64,000 bases of DNA, taken from assembly GCF_024519315.1 (NCBI RefSeq), contig NZ_JANIIC010000034.1:1-64000 (forward strand). The letters run 5' to 3'. This DNA is from Streptomyces malaysiensis subsp. samsunensis (GTDB taxonomy: Bacteria > Actinomycetota > Actinomycetes > Streptomycetales > Streptomycetaceae). A program made the position numbers and the translations under genes. The stretch's first letter is position 1; every line of letters begins with the position of its first letter. Shown one piece after another: positions 8,976-17,580 of this stretch. A model generated the notes under the pieces. That model was not told the origin of the DNA. It saw only the letters and a program-made list of their open reading frames with translations, and searched no databases.

Positions 8976-9959
8976 GTGGAGCAGCGGTCCACCGAGGAGG
9001 ACGATGCCGCGGTGGAGACCCGCGGGCTCACCAAGCGTTACCGGGGTGGGCAGCTCGCGGTCGACGCGCTGGACCTGTCCGTGCCGCGCGGCAGCGTCTT
9101 CGGCTTCCTCGGGCCCAACGGCTCGGGGAAGACGACGACCATCCGCATGCTCATGGGCCTGATCGAGCCCACCTCGGGCAGGGCCAGGCTGCTCGGCGAG
9201 CCGATGCCACGCGCCGCCCGGAGCGTGCTGCCCAGGGTGGGCGCCCTCATCGAGGGCCCCGCCCTCTACCCCTTTCTGACCGGCCGCGACAATCTGCTGC
9301 GCTACGACGCCGCCGACCCCACCGCCGACCCCCGCACCCGGACCGCCCGCGTCGCGGCCGCCCTGGACCGGGTCGGGCTGGCCGCCGCGGCCGGGAAGCG
9401 GGCCCGCGCCTACTCGCTCGGCATGAAGCAGCGGCTGGGCCTGGCCGCCGCGCTGCTCCAGCCGCGTGAGCTGCTGGTCCTGGACGAGCCGACCAACGGT
9501 CTCGATCCGCAGGGCATGCGCGAGATCCGCTCCCTGGTGCGCGAACTGGCCGAGGAGGGCACCACCGTCTTCCTCTCCTCCCATCTCCTCGATGAGATCG
9601 AACAGGTGTGCACTCATGCCGCGGTCATGGCCCAGGGCCGTCTGATCGCCCAGGGCACGGTGGCCGAGCTGGCGGCGGGCAGCCGCGGCCGGCTGGCCAT
9701 CACCACCCCGGACCCGGTGGACGCGGTCCGGGTCCTGAAGGAGCACGGGGTGACGGACCTGGTGATTCTGGACGAGCGGGTCTCCGGCGAACTGCCGGTG
9801 CCCGGCCCCGGCGCGGCGGACGCACCGCTGGAGCTGGCCGATCTCAACGCGGCCCTCGTACGCGCCGGGGTGCGGGTTCGGGCCTTCGGGGCCGAACGCG
9901 CCTCGCTCGAGGACGCGTTTGTCGCGCTGACCGGGGAGGGCTTCGATGTCGCGGGCTGA
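8976..9959 (+). CDS. ABC transporter ATP-binding protein
   Basis: This is the ATPase subunit of an ABC exporter. The GTG at 8976 follows GAGAAGGGGAG. In the 327-residue protein, Walker A is GPNGSGKTT (about 48-56), the signature region is AYSLGMKQRLGLA, Walker B is LLVLDEPTNGLDPQ and the H-loop is SSHLLDEIEQ. The C-terminal ~80 residues (from about 245) form the regulatory extension of multidrug/antibiotic exporter ATPases (DrrA/CcmA-like). Its stop overlaps the permease start by 14 bp, so the two are translated together and form one transporter. The substrate is unknown; the upstream LolA-like gene hints at a lipid-like cargo. Confidence 0.93.
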   Translation: MEQRSTEEDDAAVETRGLTKRYRGGQLAVDALDLSVPRGSVFGFLGPNGSGKTTTIRMLMGLIEPTSGRARLLGEPMPRAARSVLPRVGALIEGPALYPFLTGRDNLLRYDAADPTADPRTRTARVAAALDRVGLAAAAGKRARAYSLGMKQRLGLAAALLQPRELLVLDEPTNGLDPQGMREIRSLVRELAEEGTTVFLSSHLLDEIEQVCTHAAVMAQGRLIAQGTVAELAAGSRGRLAITTPDPVDAVRVLKEHGVTDLVILDERVSGELPVPGPGAADAPLELADLNAALVRAGVRVRAFGAERASLEDAFVALTGEGFDVAG

Positions 9960-10890
9960 TGAACCGAAGTCGGCCGACACCGGCGTACCGAAGACGGCCG
10001 ACACCCGCCCACCGGGCCCGACAACGGACAAGAGACCCACGAGCCCCCTGTGGGCCCTCGCACTCTTCCGCTCCGAGCTGACCACCACCCTCCGCCGCTG
10101 GCGGACCCTGGCCCTGCTCGGGGTGCTCGCGCTGATCCCGATCCTCATCGGTGTCGCGGTGAAGATCGAGACGAGCGACGGCGGCGGCTTCGGCGGCGGT
10201 CGTGGGGGAGGCGGAGAAGGCCCCGCCTTCTTCCCCCAGATCACCAACAACGGCATCTTCCTGGTCTTCGCGTCACTCGCGGCGACGCTGCCCGTCTTTC
10301 TGCCGATGGTGATCGGCGTGATCACCGGTGACGCCATCGCCGGTGAGGCGGGCTCGGGGACGCTGCGCTATCTGCTGGTCGCCCCGGCCGGGCGGACCCG
10401 TCTGCTGCTGGCGAAATTCACCACCTCCATGGCCTTCTGCCTGATCGCGACCCTGGTGGTGGCGCTCTCGGGCCTGGTGACGGGGGCGCTGCTCTTCCCG
10501 CTCGGCGATGTCACGCTGATCTCGGGCATCACCGTCTCGTTCGAGGAAGCGCTGCTGCGGGCCCTCGGCGTGGCGGCCCTGGTGGCCCTGTCGCTGGTGG
10601 GCATAGCGACGGTGGGGCTGTTCATCTCCACCCTCACCAACAGCGGGATCGCGGCCATGGCCACGACCGTGGGGCTGGTGATCACCGCGCAGATCCTTGA
10701 CACCATCCCGCAGCTGCACGCGATCCACCCATATCTCTTCCCGCACTACTGGCTCAGCTTCGCCGATCTCCTCCGCGAGCCGGTCTACTGGGACGAGCTG
10801 GTCAAGAACCTGGGATTGCAGGGGCTGTACGTCGCCGTGTTCGGCTCGGCGGCCTGGGCCCGGTTCACCGCGAAGGACATCACGGCCTGA
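9946..10890 (+). CDS. ABC transporter permease (ABC-2 type)
   Basis: The 314-residue membrane protein has an N-terminal cytoplasmic stretch rich in Lys/Thr/Pro (about 1-38) and then about six hydrophobic segments. Examples are LALLGVLALIPILIGVAV, GIFLVFASLAATLPVFLPMV, FCLIATLVVALSGLVTGALL and VGIATVGLFISTLTNSGIAA. GDAIAGEAGSGTLRYLLVAP is the conserved ABC-2 loop in which the ATPase couples. A Gly-rich loop (GGGFGGGRGGGGEGP, about 81-95) faces outside after the first segment. It partners the ATPase encoded just upstream. Confidence 0.9.
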   Translation: MSRADEPKSADTGVPKTADTRPPGPTTDKRPTSPLWALALFRSELTTTLRRWRTLALLGVLALIPILIGVAVKIETSDGGGFGGGRGGGGEGPAFFPQITNNGIFLVFASLAATLPVFLPMVIGVITGDAIAGEAGSGTLRYLLVAPAGRTRLLLAKFTTSMAFCLIATLVVALSGLVTGALLFPLGDVTLISGITVSFEEALLRALGVAALVALSLVGIATVGLFISTLTNSGIAAMATTVGLVITAQILDTIPQLHAIHPYLFPHYWLSFADLLREPVYWDELVKNLGLQGLYVAVFGSAAWARFTAKDITA

Positions 10891-10954
10891 GCGGGCGGCA
10901 CGGCCTGAGCCGGCGGCCGACGGAGCCGAACACGGCATGTCGCGTCATCCGGGA

Positions 10955-11953
10955 TCAGGCGCCGCCGAGCGTCCAGACCGCGTAGGCGATGGCGTCGCTG
11001 TTGCGGTCCAGGGCGGTGTCGTCGATGTTGCTCGTGGTGTCGCACGAGCGGTGGTAGCAGCGGTCGAACGCCTGGCCTGAGGTGCCGCCCCACTTCTGGG
11101 CCTGGGCGGCGGTCTTGATGTAGTCGGCGCCGCTGAAGAGACCGCCCACCGGGATGCCCACGTTCTTGAACGGCGCGTGGTCGGAGCGACCGTCGCCCTC
11201 GGTCTCGATCTCGGTGGGGACGCCCTTGGCGGAGAAGAACGCCTTGAAGACCGACTCGATCCCGGGGTCGTCGTCATACACGAAGTAGCCGGGGTTGGGC
11301 GAGCCGATCATGTCGAAGTTGAGATAGCCGTCGATCTTCGCCCGTTCGGATGACGGCAGGTTGTTGACGTAGAAGCGGGAGCCGACCATCCCCAGCTCCT
11401 CGGCGCCCCACCAGGCGAACCGCACATGTTTGGTGGGCTTCGCGCCCTGGCGGGCGACGGCCAGCGCGGTCTCCAGGATTCCGGCGGAGCCCGAGCCGTT
11501 GTCGTTGATCCCGGGGCCGGCGCTGACGGAGTCGAGATGGGCGCCGGAGAACACCACGTTGTTGGTGTCGCCGCCGGGCCAGTCGGCGATGAGGTTGTAG
11601 CCGGTGGCCCCGCCGGAGGTGAACTGTTGCACGGTGGTGGTGTATCCGGCGGCGTCCAGCTTGCCCTTGATGTAGTCGAGCGACGCCTTGTAGCCGGGGC
11701 GGCCATGGGCCCGGTTGCCGCCGTTGGCGGTGGCGATGGACTGAAGCTGGGTCAGATGGGCCTTCACGTTGGCCACGGAGATGTCCGGCGCCGCGAGGGC
11801 GGTACGGGCGTCCGCCGAGTCCCGGGCCGATGCGGCGGCGGAGGTGGCGGGGGCGGCCGAGAGCAGGGCGGCGACGGCCGTACCGGCGGCGGCCATGGCG
11901 GCCGTCCGGCGTATCAGGGATCTTCGGGGGCGGCGCTCAGCGCATGACGACAT
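10955..11953 (-). CDS. Secreted M28-family aminopeptidase
   Basis: The protein resembles the Streptomyces extracellular aminopeptidase (SGAP type), a double-zinc enzyme that removes N-terminal, mostly hydrophobic residues. I chose the ATG at 11953 (332 residues) because GGAG lies upstream and a signal peptide follows: ERRPRRSLIRRTAAMAAAGT, then an Ala-rich core, possibly a Tat signal. Zinc ligands and catalytic residues can be seen: VVFSGAHLDSVSAGPGINDN (His and Asp), WWGAEELGMVGS (Glu-Glu), LNFDMIGSPNPGYFVYDDD (Asp) and SDHAPFKNVGIPVGGLFSGA (His). Cys pairs near the C-terminus (FDRCYHRSCDT) match the family disulfide. It is longer than mature SGAP only by the leader. Confidence 0.93.
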   Translation of the reverse strand: MSSCAERRPRRSLIRRTAAMAAAGTAVAALLSAAPATSAAASARDSADARTALAAPDISVANVKAHLTQLQSIATANGGNRAHGRPGYKASLDYIKGKLDAAGYTTTVQQFTSGGATGYNLIADWPGGDTNNVVFSGAHLDSVSAGPGINDNGSGSAGILETALAVARQGAKPTKHVRFAWWGAEELGMVGSRFYVNNLPSSERAKIDGYLNFDMIGSPNPGYFVYDDDPGIESVFKAFFSAKGVPTEIETEGDGRSDHAPFKNVGIPVGGLFSGADYIKTAAQAQKWGGTSGQAFDRCYHRSCDTTSNIDDTALDRNSDAIAYAVWTLGGA

Positions 11954-12149
11954 GGGGGGCTCCGGTTCCGAACGAGGACAGGACGGAATGACGTGACGCT
12001 GTGTGGTGCACGTGCCCGTGGGGGCGGTGGAGCGGTGAACCGACGGTGCGGTGAAGCGGTGACGTGAAGCCGTGCGGCGTAAAGCCGTGATGACGTGAGG
12101 CTGATGCTCCGGGCGTGGCTGACTCCGCGTCAAGGGCGGAAACCGGACA

Positions 12150-13310
12150 TCACCCGCCGGATATCGGTCCCGGCCGGGCATCGCGCACGGCGGCTTCCGA
12201 TACGGCGGCCTCCGGTACGACGCCGTCCGATACGGCGGCCTCGGACACCGCCTCGGCCACGGCGACGGTCCCGGCCACGGCCGTCTCCGGAACGGCTTGA
12301 GCTCCCGGAACGACTTCCGCTCCCGGAGCGACCTCGGACCCCGGAACGACCTCGGCCCCCACTGTCGCCGACAGCGCGGCCGCCCGCGCGGCGGCGTCGG
12401 CCAGGTCCCGCCGCGCCCGCCGGGCGGTGCGCAGCGCGTCCCAGGTGAGCAGCGCGAGGGCGAGCCAGACGAGGGAGAAGCCCGCCCACCGTTCGGGTGG
12501 CATCGACTCGTGGAAGACGGTGAGCCCGAGGAGGAACTGGAAGGTCGGCGCCACGTATTGCAGCATCCCGATCGTCGACAGCGGCAGCCGCACCGCCGAG
12601 GCCCCGAAGCAGATGAGCGGCAGCGCCGTGACGAAGCCGCAGCTGACCAGCAGTACCGAGTGCCCGGCGCCCTCGCTCGCGAAGGTGCTGCCGCCGTGCG
12701 CCCCGAGCCAGATCAGGAAGCCGAGCGCGGGCAGGAACTGCACGGCGGTCTCGGCGGCCAGCGACTCCAGCCCGTCCAGCCCGACCCGCTTCTTGGCCAG
12801 GCTGTACGTCGCGAAGCTGAAGGCGAGCGTGAGGGCGATCCACGGCAGCTTGCCGTAGCCCACCGCCAGTACGCCCACGGCCACCGCCCCGACGCCGACC
12901 GCCGCCCACTGCGCGGGCCGCAGCCGCTCACGCAGCAGCAGCACCCCGAAGGCGATGCTGACCAGCGGGTTGATGAAGTATCCGAGCGCGGTCTCCACCA
13001 CATGGCCGCTGTTGACGCCCCAGATGTACAGGCCCCAGTTGACCGAGATCACGGTCGCGGCGAGCGCGATCATGGCCAGCCGCCTGGGCTGCCGCAGCAG
13101 CGGCCGTATCCAGTTCCAGCGGCGCAGCACCAGCAGCACCAGGCCGACGGCCACCAGCGACCACACCATCCGGTGGGCCAGGATCTCGACCGCGCCGGCG
13201 GGCTCGAGCAGCGGCCAGAAGAGCGGCACCAGCCCCCAGAAGCCGTATGCCGCGAAGCCGTAGAGGAGACCGGTGTGATCGGCGCGGTCCTGCTGGTCCT
13301 GCGGCGTCAC
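12150..13310 (-). CDS. rarD: RarD-type EamA-family membrane transporter
   Basis: The 386-residue protein has about ten hydrophobic segments in two EamA halves, starting LLYGFAAYGFWGLVPLFWPL and followed by PAGAVEILAHRMVWSLVAVG, the RarD signature. Further motifs are NWGLYIWGVNSGHVVETALG and QYVAPTFQFLLGLTVFHESM. RarD proteins are putative metabolite permeases of the drug/metabolite superfamily; the substrate is not established. The last ~75 residues are an extra tail of Val-Pro-Gly-Ala and AVSEAAV-type repeats not found in E. coli RarD. Downstream, on the same strand, lies the M28 peptidase about 200 bp away. Confidence 0.9.
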   Translation of the reverse strand: MTPQDQQDRADHTGLLYGFAAYGFWGLVPLFWPLLEPAGAVEILAHRMVWSLVAVGLVLLVLRRWNWIRPLLRQPRRLAMIALAATVISVNWGLYIWGVNSGHVVETALGYFINPLVSIAFGVLLLRERLRPAQWAAVGVGAVAVGVLAVGYGKLPWIALTLAFSFATYSLAKKRVGLDGLESLAAETAVQFLPALGFLIWLGAHGGSTFASEGAGHSVLLVSCGFVTALPLICFGASAVRLPLSTIGMLQYVAPTFQFLLGLTVFHESMPPERWAGFSLVWLALALLTWDALRTARRARRDLADAAARAAALSATVGAEVVPGSEVAPGAEVVPGAQAVPETAVAGTVAVAEAVSEAAVSDGVVPEAAVSEAAVRDARPGPISGG

Positions 13311-13448
13311 GGCACCCTCCCCGACGGCATGGCGAGCCCTCCGGCGGGCCCGTTCCGAGGGTCCGAAGGTAGCGCCGGGGAGGGCCGCCTGTCATTCCCG
13401 TCTCAGGAAACGGTGATGACAGGCGGGCCGTGGTGCGCGCGGGCCCGA

Positions 13449-14306
13449 TCAGCCCTTCAGCGCGGCCGCGACCGCGTCCGCGATGGGCGTGGTCGGGCGG
13501 CCGATGAGCCGGGACAGCTCGCCCGGGGTGGCGTCCAGCCGGCCGCGCTCGATGGCCGCCTCGACATCGGTGAGGATCGCGGCGAGCGGCTCGGGGACGC
13601 CCGCGCCGGTGAGGATGTTCTTGTACTCGTCCGTGGAGACGGCGCCGTAGACGATCTTCTTCCCGCTCTGCGCGGCGACCACATCGGCGTACTCGGCGAA
13701 GCTCCAGGCGGTGTCGCCGGACAGCTCGTACGCCTTGCCCTCGTGGCCCTCGCCGGTCAGGACGGCGACGGCGGCCGCCGCGTAGTCGGCGCGCGAGGCG
13801 GAGGCGACGCGGCCCTCGCCCGCGGCGCCCACGACGGCGCCGTGCTCCAGGACGGTGGCGAGGTTCTCGGTGTAGTTCTCGTGGTACCAGCCGTTGCGCA
13901 GCAGCGCGTACGGCAGACCGGAGTCGAGGATCGCCCGCTCGGTGACCTTGTGCTCATCGGCCAGGGTGAAGTCGGCGGCGGGGCCGCCCAGGACGCTGGT
14001 GTAGGCGAGCAGTGCGACCCCGGCCTCCTTGGCGGCGTCGATCACGGCCTGGTGCTGCGGAACGCGCTGCCCGACCTCGCTGCCGGAGATCAGCAGCACC
14101 TTGTCGCCCGCGGCGAAGGCGCCGGGGAGCGTCTCGGGCCGGTTGTAGTCGGCCACATGCAGCCGCACACCCCGGTCGGCGAGGCCGGCGGCCTTCGCGG
14201 TGTCGCGCACGACCGCGGTGATCTGGTCGGCGGGGACCTTCTCCAGCAGCCCCTCGACGACGAGGCGGCCGAGGTGGCCGGTGGCTCCGGTGACGACGAT
14301 GCTCAT
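13449..14306 (-). CDS. NmrA-like NAD(P)-binding reductase (QorB type)
   Basis: The protein is similar to NAD(P)H:quinone oxidoreductase 2 (QorB/YtfG) of the atypical short-chain family. I chose the ATG at 14306 (285 residues); AGGAGAG precedes it. The start SIVVTGATGHLGRLVVEGLL is the nucleotide-binding Rossmann loop (TGATGHLG). The mid part has SGSEVGQRVPQHQAVIDAAK and LLAYTSVLGG, and the substrate side has ALLRNGWYHENYTENL. It should reduce quinones or related electrophiles with NADPH in the cytoplasm. Such genes often sit beside an HxlR regulator; none is present here. Confidence 0.88.
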   Translation of the reverse strand: MSIVVTGATGHLGRLVVEGLLEKVPADQITAVVRDTAKAAGLADRGVRLHVADYNRPETLPGAFAAGDKVLLISGSEVGQRVPQHQAVIDAAKEAGVALLAYTSVLGGPAADFTLADEHKVTERAILDSGLPYALLRNGWYHENYTENLATVLEHGAVVGAAGEGRVASASRADYAAAAVAVLTGEGHEGKAYELSGDTAWSFAEYADVVAAQSGKKIVYGAVSTDEYKNILTGAGVPEPLAAILTDVEAAIERGRLDATPGELSRLIGRPTTPIADAVAAALKG

Positions 14307-14374
14307 ACGTATGACTCTCCTGTTTCGAGGTCGGGCACACCCGCGGTCGGGTACACCCACCATAAGGGAAGCGC

Positions 14375-14401
14375 TAACTATTAGAAAGGTGCCTTGGTCA
14401 A
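14375..14401 (-). promoter_or_regulatory. Possible promoter of the NmrA-like reductase gene
   Basis: On the minus strand TTGACC (14401-14396) is followed after 15 bases by TAGTTA (14380-14375), in an AT-rich pocket unusual for this region. The 15-base spacer is short for a vegetative promoter, so this is tentative. Confidence 0.3.
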
Positions 14402-14411
14402 GGGAGTGTGT

Positions 14412-16391
14412 TCATTCGGATTCCGGCCGCTCCCCGGCCCCCCGCTCCCGTGCCGCGAGGCTGACGGCGAACGGCAGGATCGTCACCGCCACACCCGGCA
14501 GCCGCTCCAGCGCCTTCGCCAGCGACTCCGCGGTGCCCCGGTGCAGCAGCTTGCCCAGCGGCGAGGCGTAGGTGCGGCGCGGCACCAGCAGGGTCAGCGC
14601 GGTGTGCCCGTCCTCGGTGGTACGGGCCGCCAGCTCCATCACCGCATGGCGCAGCCGCCGGTCCGGGCACTCCACGACCTCCAGCGGCACCGTCACCCCC
14701 GCCGTGGCCTCCCACCGGGCCATCAGCCGGCGGGCATGGGTCTCGTCCACCATGAAGTGCACCGCGCGGACCTCGTCGGGCCGCAGCTCATGCGCGTACC
14801 GCAGCGCCTTGACCGTCGCGAGGTCGATGCTGTCCGCCATCACGAAGACGACATGGCGCCGCCAGCGCGGCACATCGTCCCCGGGGCGTGGCACCGCCTC
14901 CAGGGCGGCCGCCTCCGCGCGGTACTCGCGATTGATCCGGATCAGCGCCCAGACCCCGAGCGGGAAGACCACCACGACCAGCCAGGCGCCCTCGGTGAAC
15001 TTGGTGATCCCGAAGATCAGCACCACGGTGGCGGAGACGATCGCGGTGGTGAGGTTGACCGCGACCTTCCAGATCCGGCCCGGCTCCCGGCGCCGCAGGT
15101 GATAGGCGGTCAGCCCGGCCCCGGCCATGGTGAACGCGGTGAACACGCCGATCGCGTACAGCGCCACCAGCCGGTCCACATTGGCCTCGGTGACCACCAG
15201 CAGCGCCAGCGCCACCACGGCCAGCGAGATGATCCCGTTGGAGAAGGAGAGCCGGTGGCCGCGCCGGGTGAGCTGCCGGGGCAGAAAGCGGTCCTCGGCC
15301 ACGAAGCTGGCCAGGAAGGGGAAGCCGGTGAAGGGCGTGTTGGCGCCCGTATAGAGGATGAGCGCGGTCGCCAGCTGGACGAACGCCAGCCCCAGCGCGC
15401 CCACGACCCCGCCGCCGAAGACCAGATGGGCCTCCTGCGCCAGTACGGTCGGGGTGCCGTCCCGGTAGGGGATGGCGTGGGTGAAGTGGGCGAGCGCGGA
15501 GACCCCGAGGACCAGCGTGCCCAGGATGCAGCTCATCGTGATCAGCGTGCGGCGGGCGTTGTGGCCCTTGGGGTCGCGGAAGACCGAGACGCTGTTGGAG
15601 ATCGCCTCCAGGCCGGTCAGCGAGGAGCCGCCGTTGGCGAACGAGCGCAGCACGATGAAGAGTGAGGCGCCGTAGAGCCAGCCGCTGCCCGCGGTGCCGA
15701 GCGGCACCGCGCCCGCGGCGTGCACATCGGCGTGCGGCAGCCGCCCGGTGAGCCCGCGGACCACGCCCACCACCAGCATCAGCCCGACGGCGAAGATGAA
15801 GAGGTAGGCGGGCACCATGAAGACCCGCCCGGCCTCGCGCAGTCCGCGCAGATTGCCGTAGGCGAGGATGAGGATCACCAGGGCGCTGATGGGCAGTTGG
15901 AGATGGTCGATACCGGTCCAGGTGCCGCCGACGAGATGGGCGAACGAGATGATCGCGTTGGTGCCCGCGGAGACCTGGACCGCCACGGTGACGATGTAGT
16001 CCACCAGCAGTGCCACGGACGCGATCTGGGCGATGTCCGGGCCGAAGTTCTCCCGCGCCACCACATAGGAGCCGCCCGCCCGGGTGTAGATCATCACCAC
16101 ATCGCTGTAGCAGAGCGTCACCAGCAGCAGCACCAGCAGAATCGCCCCGGTCACCGGGAGGATCAGGGTGAACGCCGCGACCCCGATGACCGGCACCAGC
16201 ACCCGCAGCATCTCCTCGCTGCCGTACGCCGTCGACGAGATGCAGTCGGAGGCCAGCACGCCCAGCGCGGCCGGGTTGCCCAGCTTCTCGCGCCGGATCC
16301 GCTCGGTGACCAGGGGCGGGCCGAGCAGCAGCCGCTTGAGACGGTAGCCGGGGCGGTCGGGCGGCTGGATCGGCGCGGCGGTGTCGGACAT
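14412..16391 (-). CDS. APC-family amino acid permease with cytoplasmic C-domain
   Basis: The 659-residue protein begins with about 40 cytoplasmic residues, then about twelve membrane segments. The first repeat contains ASDCISSTAYGSEEMLRVLV and VTLCYSDVVMIYTRAGGSYV, which resemble the substrate-binding unwound helices of APC transporters. From about residue 490 a soluble domain follows (RHVVFVMADSIDLATVKALR, then HFMVDETHARRLMARWEA), similar to universal-stress-like regulatory domains of KUP/APC permeases. Import of an amino acid or polyamine is likely; the exact substrate cannot be read. It is downstream of korAB on the same strand, but about 100 bp away and probably separately expressed. Confidence 0.88.
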   Translation of the reverse strand: MSDTAAPIQPPDRPGYRLKRLLLGPPLVTERIRREKLGNPAALGVLASDCISSTAYGSEEMLRVLVPVIGVAAFTLILPVTGAILLVLLLVTLCYSDVVMIYTRAGGSYVVARENFGPDIAQIASVALLVDYIVTVAVQVSAGTNAIISFAHLVGGTWTGIDHLQLPISALVILILAYGNLRGLREAGRVFMVPAYLFIFAVGLMLVVGVVRGLTGRLPHADVHAAGAVPLGTAGSGWLYGASLFIVLRSFANGGSSLTGLEAISNSVSVFRDPKGHNARRTLITMSCILGTLVLGVSALAHFTHAIPYRDGTPTVLAQEAHLVFGGGVVGALGLAFVQLATALILYTGANTPFTGFPFLASFVAEDRFLPRQLTRRGHRLSFSNGIISLAVVALALLVVTEANVDRLVALYAIGVFTAFTMAGAGLTAYHLRRREPGRIWKVAVNLTTAIVSATVVLIFGITKFTEGAWLVVVVFPLGVWALIRINREYRAEAAALEAVPRPGDDVPRWRRHVVFVMADSIDLATVKALRYAHELRPDEVRAVHFMVDETHARRLMARWEATAGVTVPLEVVECPDRRLRHAVMELAARTTEDGHTALTLLVPRRTYASPLGKLLHRGTAESLAKALERLPGVAVTILPFAVSLAARERGAGERPESE

Positions 16392-16497
16392 GCGGATAGC
16401 AGAGCGGGTGCCCGGCCGGGGCGCGCTCAGACGCTCCGGCCGGGCACCCGCCTGTGCCCGTATGTACGAATGGACCCGGGGCGGGCCCTGGGGGCGA

Positions 16498-17580
16498 TCA
16501 GCCGACGACGGTCCAGGTGTCGCCGCCGGCGAGGAGTGCGCCGAGGTCGCCCTTGCCCTTCAGCTCCACGGCGTTGTCGAGCTGGTCGGACATCTGGGTG
16601 TCGTAGACCGGGCGCTCCACGTTGCGCAGTACGCCGATGGGGGTGTGGTGGAGGGTGTCGGGGTCGGCCAGTCGGGTCAGCGCGAACGCCGTGGTGGGTG
16701 AGGTGGCGTGGGCGTCGTGCACCAGTACCTGGTGCTCGTTCTCGGGTGTGACGGTGATCACTTCGAGGTCGCCGGTGTGCTGGTTGCGGATGACGCCCTT
16801 GGACTGGTCGAGGCCGAAGCGGATCGGCTGTCCGTGCTCCAGCCGGATCACGGCCTCCTGGGCCTGCTGCTTGTCCTTCAGGGCCTCGAAGGCGCCGTCG
16901 TTGAAGATGTTGCAGTTCTGGTAGATCTCCACCAGCGCGGTGCCGGGGTGGGCCGCCGCCTGCCGCAGCACCTCGGTGAGGTGCTTGCGGTCGGAGTCGA
17001 CGGTGCGGGCCACGAAGCCCGCCTCGGCGCCGAGCGCGAGGGAGAGCGGGTTGAACGGCGAGTCCAGGGAGCCCATCGGGGTCGACTTGGTGATCTTGCC
17101 GACCTCGGAGGTGGGGCTGTACTGACCCTTGGTCAGGCCGTAGATGCGGTTGTTGAAGAGCAGGATCTTCAGGTTCACATTGCGGCGCAGCGCGTGGATC
17201 AGGTGGTTGCCGCCGATGGACAGCGCGTCGCCGTCACCGGTGACGACCCACACCGACAGATCGCGGCGGGAGGCGGCCAGCCCGGTGGCGATGGCGGGGG
17301 CGCGGCCGTGGATGGAGTGCATCCCGTAGGTGTTCATGTAGTACGGGAAGCGTGAGGAGCAGCCGATGCCGGAGACGAAGACGATGTTCTCCTTCGCCAG
17401 GCCCAGTTCGGGCATGAAGCCCTGGACGGCGGCGAGGATCGCGTAGTCACCGCAGCCGGGGCACCAGCGGACCTCCTGGTCGGACTTGAAGTCCTTCATC
17501 GTCTGCTTGACGGCGGTCTTGGGCACCAGGGAGAGCGCGCTGGGCGCCGATGCCGCCCCCTCGGCGATGGTGTCAGTCAT
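16498..17580 (-). CDS. korB: 2-oxoacid:ferredoxin oxidoreductase, beta subunit
   Basis: This is the thiamine-diphosphate subunit of 2-oxoglutarate (or related 2-oxoacid):ferredoxin oxidoreductase, which turns the oxoacid and CoA into acyl-CoA, CO2 and reduced ferredoxin. The 360-residue protein has the Fe-S motif WCPGCGDYAIL (CxxC, about 39-49). A further cluster Cys is in VSGIGCSSRFPYYMNTYGMH, and the thiamine site is VVTGDGDALSIGGNHLIHAL with NNRIYGLTKGQYSPTSEVGK. Its start overlaps the korA stop by 8 bp, so the two are translationally coupled. The order alpha-beta and sequence style match the oxygen-tolerant Kor of mycobacteria and Streptomyces. Confidence 0.95.
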   Translation of the reverse strand: MTDTIAEGAASAPSALSLVPKTAVKQTMKDFKSDQEVRWCPGCGDYAILAAVQGFMPELGLAKENIVFVSGIGCSSRFPYYMNTYGMHSIHGRAPAIATGLAASRRDLSVWVVTGDGDALSIGGNHLIHALRRNVNLKILLFNNRIYGLTKGQYSPTSEVGKITKSTPMGSLDSPFNPLSLALGAEAGFVARTVDSDRKHLTEVLRQAAAHPGTALVEIYQNCNIFNDGAFEALKDKQQAQEAVIRLEHGQPIRFGLDQSKGVIRNQHTGDLEVITVTPENEHQVLVHDAHATSPTTAFALTRLADPDTLHHTPIGVLRNVERPVYDTQMSDQLDNAVELKGKGDLGALLAGGDTWTVVG

